Shown here: piece after piece, positions 60,270 through 64,000 of the stretch
Numbering within the stretch: position 1 is the first letter of the stretch
Layout of the letters: the number at the start of each line of letters is the position of its first letter
NCBI RefSeq assembly: GCF_002196705.1
Contig: NZ_NADJ01000035.1
Span: 62,270 to 126,269, forward strand
Source: Desulfosporosinus sp. FKB
GTDB taxonomy: Bacteria; Bacillota; Desulfitobacteriia; Desulfitobacteriales; Desulfitobacteriaceae
Direction: 5' to 3'
DNA: 64,000 nt
Made by a program: the position numbers and the translations under genes
Notes under the pieces: generated by a model
The model's database searches: none
What the model was told of the DNA's origin: nothing
What the model saw: the letters and a program-made list of their open reading frames with translations, nothing else

Positions 60270-61529
60270 TTAAGCCCTCCATTTCTCAAGAAGATAGCGT
60301 TCTGCTTCAGCACACCAAAGCCCTTTATTGTTGGCAACGATATCTGCCAAACAGGCAAAATGCGTATTATTAGCACCCAGCTTGGCAAAATCCTCAATTG
60401 CCGTTAATTCCATATTAATGTGCGTATAAATCAGCTTTTTCCCTCCGGCGATGTGGGGTAAGTTTAAAACGGTTTCGGCCACGGCGTCCAAACCGCCAAT
60501 ATGAGTAACCATGACGGCAGGATTAATTTTCTTCTCTTCCGTCAGTTTCAGCGATTCCAGAAGATCCTCCGTATTCCCTCCGGTAGTACCCATAATATGA
60601 GTCGAACCATAGTGAACATTATACAAGTTCAAATGCGCTCCGAACTTCGGATCAGTCGGGCCGGCAAAAAAGTTAAGACAACCGTCACGTCCCAAAATCT
60701 GATCGCCCTGTTCAACGACGGGTTTTATAGGCGTAAAGACAAAAACATCATCAAAACCTGTGTCACCTGTCAAAGCTCGCAGCTTAGCGGGAACATCCTC
60801 AACATCCTTTGTATTGACAAATACCAACTCCACACCGCATTTTTTAGCTTCCTGTTCCGTAAAAATTGTGCGGGCCCGAGAAAGCTTCTCTTCATCAACA
60901 TCCGTAACTACTAACAAGGAAGGACGGCGATCGACATGGAGAGCATAGTCGATGGCCCCTAGCCCCATCGGTCCGGCGGCAGCCAGTAAAGCCATTTTTC
61001 CGCCCTCAACAATCCCCATGCGATGTTCGTAACTTCCCATACTCGTATGATAGCTGGCATGGAAAGCTCCGATAATGCAGGACATGGGTTCTGCTAAAGA
61101 AGCTTCGTAGTAGGATTCTCCTTGATAGTTAAGAAAACAGCCAATTTCCATGACTTCCCGCGGAATTACATTATACGTGGCGTCTCCGCCAAAATAGCGA
61201 TAAGAATAGCCGGGAGACCACATGGTGCCTTTATAGTTTAAAGCCGGCTGCAAGGCAAACTTATTTCCTTCCTTAAACTGGCCCTTTAATTTGTCTCCGA
61301 CTTTGACGATATTGCCTGCGAACTCATGGCCTACGATAATCGGGTGAACATCGACATCTTGAGGCACCCGTTTGTGGTTCTTACCCAAAATAGCTGCTTT
61401 ATAGGTTGACATGCAAACACTGTCGGAAATAACCTCCACTAAGATTTCTTCATCGGTTATCTCCGGTAGTTCAAACTCTTCTAAACGGAGATCATTTTCA
61501 TTATATAAGCGTACTGCTCTGGTTTTCAT
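60270..61529 (-). CDS. Zinc-type MDR dehydrogenase, L-sorbose-1-phosphate reductase-like
   Basis: A 419-residue medium-chain dehydrogenase. It keeps the zinc-site entry VIVGHEFAGNIVKVGD and a Rossmann-type GPMGLGAIDYAL, with long insertions (YKGTMWSPGYSYRYFGGD) that mark the SorE-like subgroup acting on ketose or polyol phosphates. The first cysteine region reads DSVCMSTYKA. Its TAA overlaps ptsH. Placed between 1-phosphofructokinase and HPr, it probably interconverts a sugar phosphate (such as sorbose 1-phosphate to sorbitol 6-phosphate); the exact substrate is not fixed. Confidence 0.78.
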   Translation of the reverse strand: MKTRAVRLYNENDLRLEEFELPEITDEEILVEVISDSVCMSTYKAAILGKNHKRVPQDVDVHPIIVGHEFAGNIVKVGDKLKGQFKEGNKFALQPALNYKGTMWSPGYSYRYFGGDATYNVIPREVMEIGCFLNYQGESYYEASLAEPMSCIIGAFHASYHTSMGSYEHRMGIVEGGKMALLAAAGPMGLGAIDYALHVDRRPSLLVVTDVDEEKLSRARTIFTEQEAKKCGVELVFVNTKDVEDVPAKLRALTGDTGFDDVFVFTPIKPVVEQGDQILGRDGCLNFFAGPTDPKFGAHLNLYNVHYGSTHIMGTTGGNTEDLLESLKLTEEKKINPAVMVTHIGGLDAVAETVLNLPHIAGGKKLIYTHINMELTAIEDFAKLGANNTHFACLADIVANNKGLWCAEAERYLLEKWRA

Positions 61530-61620
61530 TAATTACCCCTCCTGATGTCAAAATAGCAAATCTCAAAACTATCCGTCTGATGCGAAGCTATAACGATACC
61601 TGCTCTTAGCAATAGCTAAT

Positions 61621-62553
61621 TCAAGCAAGTCTCTGATACCGAACCTGATCAAGATAAGTGAGTACCTTAGCTAACTCTGGCGGTTGAGTACCGGGAGTTA
61701 TGACTTGCGCAGCGCTCGCGGCTATTGCCCAGCGAACCGCTCGAAGCAGATAATCCTCACCCGGCGGAACAAGGGTCAGGGCAGCGACCATAGCATCACC
61801 TGCTCCTACGGTGCTTTTGACTTCAACGGGCAATGCCTGAGCATGAATGACCTGCTCTTGATAGGCGAAAAGTGCACCTTCCGAACCCAACGATACGGCG
61901 ATCACTTCCACCCCTTGACTCAGTAAATCACGGGCCGCCTTGGCAATGTCCTCCAAACCAGAGAGTTTTTGACCCAGAAAATGTTCAAGCTCATAATGAT
62001 TAGGCTTTACCAGATATGGCTTTGCTTTAAGCCCTTCACGAAGCAGTTCGCCATCAGCATCTAAAAACGTTTTTCCGCCCAGGGCTTTTGCCCGTTCAAG
62101 CCAGCGCCGATAAATGGAAGAAGGCACAGAACTGGGAATACTGCCGGAAAGGACTAAGCTCGTTTCTGAATCAAAGTCTTTGAAGATCCTATCTTCAATC
62201 TCTTGAATAGCTGCCTCAGAAATCATGATTCCTGGCTCATTGATATCTGTGAAGGTTGAATTCAGCGGATCAACAATTTTTAAATTTGTACGGGTCTCCC
62301 CCTGAACAAAAAGAAAATCATGAGAGATACCTCTGTGTTCGATCTCAGCTTGGATAAACTCGCCATTGCGACCGGCTAAGACACCCAAGGCCATACTCTC
62401 GCCGTTTAAGGCTCGAATAACCTTAGAAACATTAATGCCTTTACCGCCGGCATCCATCTGAAGTTTCGTGATGCGGTTGACAGACCCCAAGCGAAAATCT
62501 TGAACTTCCACCGTCTTGTCCACCGCCGCATTCAAGGTGACAGTTTTAATCAT
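61621..62553 (-). CDS. fruK: 1-phosphofructokinase (PfkB family)
   Basis: A 310-residue PfkB-type sugar-phosphate kinase. It begins with the FruK pattern MIKTVTLNAAVDKTVEVQDF, has the ribokinase motif 1 DAGGKGINVSKVIRALNG, and the C-terminal ATP/anion hole VKSTVGAGDAMVAAL with the catalytic Asp. It phosphorylates fructose 1-phosphate (or tagatose 6-phosphate in the LacC branch). Its start abuts the EIIA gene stop (62554), so the two are coupled. Confidence 0.85.
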   Translation of the reverse strand: MIKTVTLNAAVDKTVEVQDFRLGSVNRITKLQMDAGGKGINVSKVIRALNGESMALGVLAGRNGEFIQAEIEHRGISHDFLFVQGETRTNLKIVDPLNSTFTDINEPGIMISEAAIQEIEDRIFKDFDSETSLVLSGSIPSSVPSSIYRRWLERAKALGGKTFLDADGELLREGLKAKPYLVKPNHYELEHFLGQKLSGLEDIAKAARDLLSQGVEVIAVSLGSEGALFAYQEQVIHAQALPVEVKSTVGAGDAMVAALTLVPPGEDYLLRAVRWAIAASAAQVITPGTQPPELAKVLTYLDQVRYQRLA

Positions 62554-62994
62554 CTATACATCACCACCAGAAAGGATTTCCAGGACCTTTTGCTTGCTTG
62601 CGGCTTGTTTAAGCTTTGTCACATTCTCTTCTTCCTGGCAAACCAAGGCGATGGTCGATAACAGTTCAAGATGTTCATCATCTTTACCGGCAATTCCAAT
62701 TAAGACATAGGCGATATTGCCTTCTCCAAAATCAACACCTTCAGGGTATTGCAGCATGACAAGTCCGGACTTTTGAATATATTGAATATATTCCGGAAGC
62801 CCATGGGGAATGGCAATGCCATTTCCCACATAAGTCGTCAGACTCTCCTCTCGCTTTATCATCCCTTCCAGATATTCACTTCGAACATATCCGTTCTTCC
62901 TAAGAAGTTCTCCGGCTCTTAAAATGGCATCCCTCTTTGATTCAGATACCAGGCCAAGTTGTATATTGTCTTCGTTGAAGATCTCTTGATTCAC
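62554..62994 (-). CDS. PTS EIIA component, fructose/mannitol type
   Basis: A 146-residue EIIA of the PTS_EIIA_2 family. The phospho-acceptor histidine is at about H64 in GNGIAIPHGLPE. The length and the spacing of YVGNGIAIPHG match MtlF-type stand-alone EIIA. No EIIB or EIIC is fused or adjacent inside the window. It starts inside the end of the PRD regulator gene (4-base overlap). It may serve a permease outside the window or act only in regulation. Confidence 0.88.
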   Translation of the reverse strand: MNQEIFNEDNIQLGLVSESKRDAILRAGELLRKNGYVRSEYLEGMIKREESLTTYVGNGIAIPHGLPEYIQYIQKSGLVMLQYPEGVDFGEGNIAYVLIGIAGKDDEHLELLSTIALVCQEEENVTKLKQAASKQKVLEILSGGDV

Positions 62995-64000
62995 GACTCT
63001 TCCTCCTTATTTAGGATTTCAACTAATTCACTGCGTATATCTTTCAAATCACCGAAACGTAAAACCTCAGCAAAATAATCATTCTCAACCAGAGCAACGC
63101 TGATTTTGCCAAGCAACTCAAGAATGTAATTGCTTTCGTCTTTGCGAGCCAGCATGACAAAAAACGTATCAACATTTTCGGAAGAGTATCCGATTCCTTT
63201 AATTTCAATAAAATGTTTAAGCCGAAAGGCACTGACAAAGGGTTCTGGAATTTCCTCCGCACGAAAGTGAATGAGAGCGATATGACGGCCGGGGATAATT
63301 ACATTTCCTTTTTCTTCTCGTTTAGCTATCAAATTATAAATTCGAGCTTTGTCTGCGATAATATGAGCCGCGTGTATGCCTTGGACAATACCCTGAATCG
63401 TGTCTTGATAAGTTTCCGCTTGCAGAGAGTTCAAGTGAAACTTCTGCAGCATGACATTGACCGTTTCCAAATCTTTTTCCAGCTCGTCAGGTTCGCTGAC
63501 GGGTAACGAGATATTCTTTTTTAGAGCACTCTCTTGGCCAGCCTTTGTTAAGGCTGCTTTCACTTTTTCAATATCCTCTTGCGGCAGAAACGGAGAAACG
63601 ACCGTTAGCTCAGGCACAATTTCAGGCTCGATATTAACCGTCGAAACCACCATGGTATAGCCGTCTTTTATCTTAGCGTGCATATCCCGCAAAGAACAGA
63701 TGTCAATGGTTTCTAATTCAGGGAATTCGTTGCGAATTTTATGATACAACATTTTAGCCGTGCTCATACCGTTGGGACAAATAATGAGCATCCTGTTCTT
63801 TTTTTCCAGCCTATTTTGTCTCTCAATAGCTGCACCAATATGCATGGTAATATACCCAACTTCATTACTGGGAATCGTTAAGTTATATTTCGAGAAAACA
63901 TGCCGGCATGCATAAGAAACCGCATTATACAGCTGTGCGTAATAATGCCTGATCTCGTTAATGATTGGATTTCTTACTTCGAGTCCCATTGTCAAACGAT
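62991..64000 (-). CDS. PRD-containing transcriptional regulator (MtlR/BglG type), N-terminus outside window
   Basis: The C-terminal part of a PTS-controlled regulator, cut by the window end; the frame is open to base 64000. Visible domains are a PRD ending with EVGYITMHIGAAIERQNR, an EIIB-like domain (MLIICPNGMSTAKMLYHKI, with the phospho-cysteine), and a C-terminal EIIA-like domain (IPGRHIALIHFRAEE). This order is that of MtlR/LicR activators. The TTG near 63995 is unlikely to be the true start. It overlaps the EIIA gene by four bases and should control this operon in response to HPr and EII phosphorylation. Confidence 0.85.
   Translation of the reverse strand, partial: RLTMGLEVRNPIINEIRHYYAQLYNAVSYACRHVFSKYNLTIPSNEVGYITMHIGAAIERQNRLEKKNRMLIICPNGMSTAKMLYHKIRNEFPELETIDICSLRDMHAKIKDGYTMVVSTVNIEPEIVPELTVVSPFLPQEDIEKVKAALTKAGQESALKKNISLPVSEPDELEKDLETVNVMLQKFHLNSLQAETYQDTIQGIVQGIHAAHIIADKARIYNLIAKREEKGNVIIPGRHIALIHFRAEEIPEPFVSAFRLKHFIEIKGIGYSSENVDTFFVMLARKDESNYILELLGKISVALVENDYFAEVLRFGDLKDIRSELVEILNKEEES

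Noticed and set aside
1-64000. CRISPR array, prophage, rRNA or tRNA genes
   Set aside because: No regularly spaced short repeats, phage structural genes or cloverleaf-type sequence were seen; the dispersed repeats are irregularly spaced and differ in length.

Overview
The window looks like chromosomal DNA of a strictly anaerobic, low-to-mid GC, Gram-positive bacterium of the Clostridia. It is most like the Desulfosporosinus/Desulfitobacterium branch of the Peptococcales. That placement is inferred from gene content and leader types: a SufBC-only Fe-S system, aspartate beta-decarboxylase, a corrinoid-activator-type ASKHA protein, URO-D-type methyltransferase, T-box and purine riboswitch leaders, strong GGAGG ribosome binding sites, and two genes that only make sense if UGA is read as selenocysteine. 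No rRNA, tRNA, CRISPR array, phage or intact transposase gene was seen.

Layout. 0.1-3.9 kb: a three-subunit molybdenum hydroxylase operon (xanthine dehydrogenase type, minus strand) behind a guanine-class purine riboswitch and terminator. 4.0-16.4 kb: mostly small stand-alone genes, including an SdpR/SdpI-like repressor and immunity pair with a perfect operator, a MarR regulator, a soluble chemoreceptor-like protein, a DUF4445 activator, NRDE and GNAT proteins, phenylacetate-CoA ligase, a URO-D methyltransferase and a DsbA/FrnE-like selenoprotein. 16.8-22.6 kb: aspartate 4-decarboxylase, a T-box-controlled DAHP synthase-chorismate mutase, an SGNH hydrolase, a SanA-like protein and a HAD phosphatase. 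22.8-34.6 kb: a complete glycogen operon (glgB-glgP-glgC-glgD-glgA and a GH13-GH77 fusion). 35.0-39.8 kb: an HtrA protease, an L,D-transpeptidase and a minimal SufC-SufB pair. 40.2-47.7 kb: a full branched-chain amino acid ABC operon (livKHMGF) and a convergent GlcD/GlcF-type 2-hydroxyacid oxidase. 47.9-53.2 kb: a Ca2+/H+ antiporter, a DUF202 protein, a glutaredoxin-like selenoprotein and a two-component system. 53.9-57.2 kb: a 2-hydroxyacid dehydrogenase and the niacin pair NiaP/NiaR with a shared operator. 57.4-64.0 kb: a PTS control and sugar-phosphate operon (PRD regulator, EIIA, 1-phosphofructokinase, sorbose-1-phosphate reductase-like enzyme, HPr, Enzyme I, HPr kinase) with no sugar permease inside the window.

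The most unusual content is threefold. First, two thioredoxin-fold genes (14.3-15.0 kb and 50.0-50.3 kb) carry an in-frame TGA exactly at the first cysteine of the CxxC active site, each followed by a hairpin with an AGUU-type loop placed as a bacterial SECIS; ordinary gene callers truncate the first and miss the second. Second, at least eight full, internally deleted or end-only copies of a 130-180 bp element with subterminal palindromes (IS200/IS605-like ends) are scattered through intergenic regions, several starting directly on a gene's stop codon. Third, several leaders are well resolved: the purine riboswitch, the T-box, the NiaR and SdpR operators, and a promoter followed at once by a terminator upstream of the chemoreceptor-like gene.
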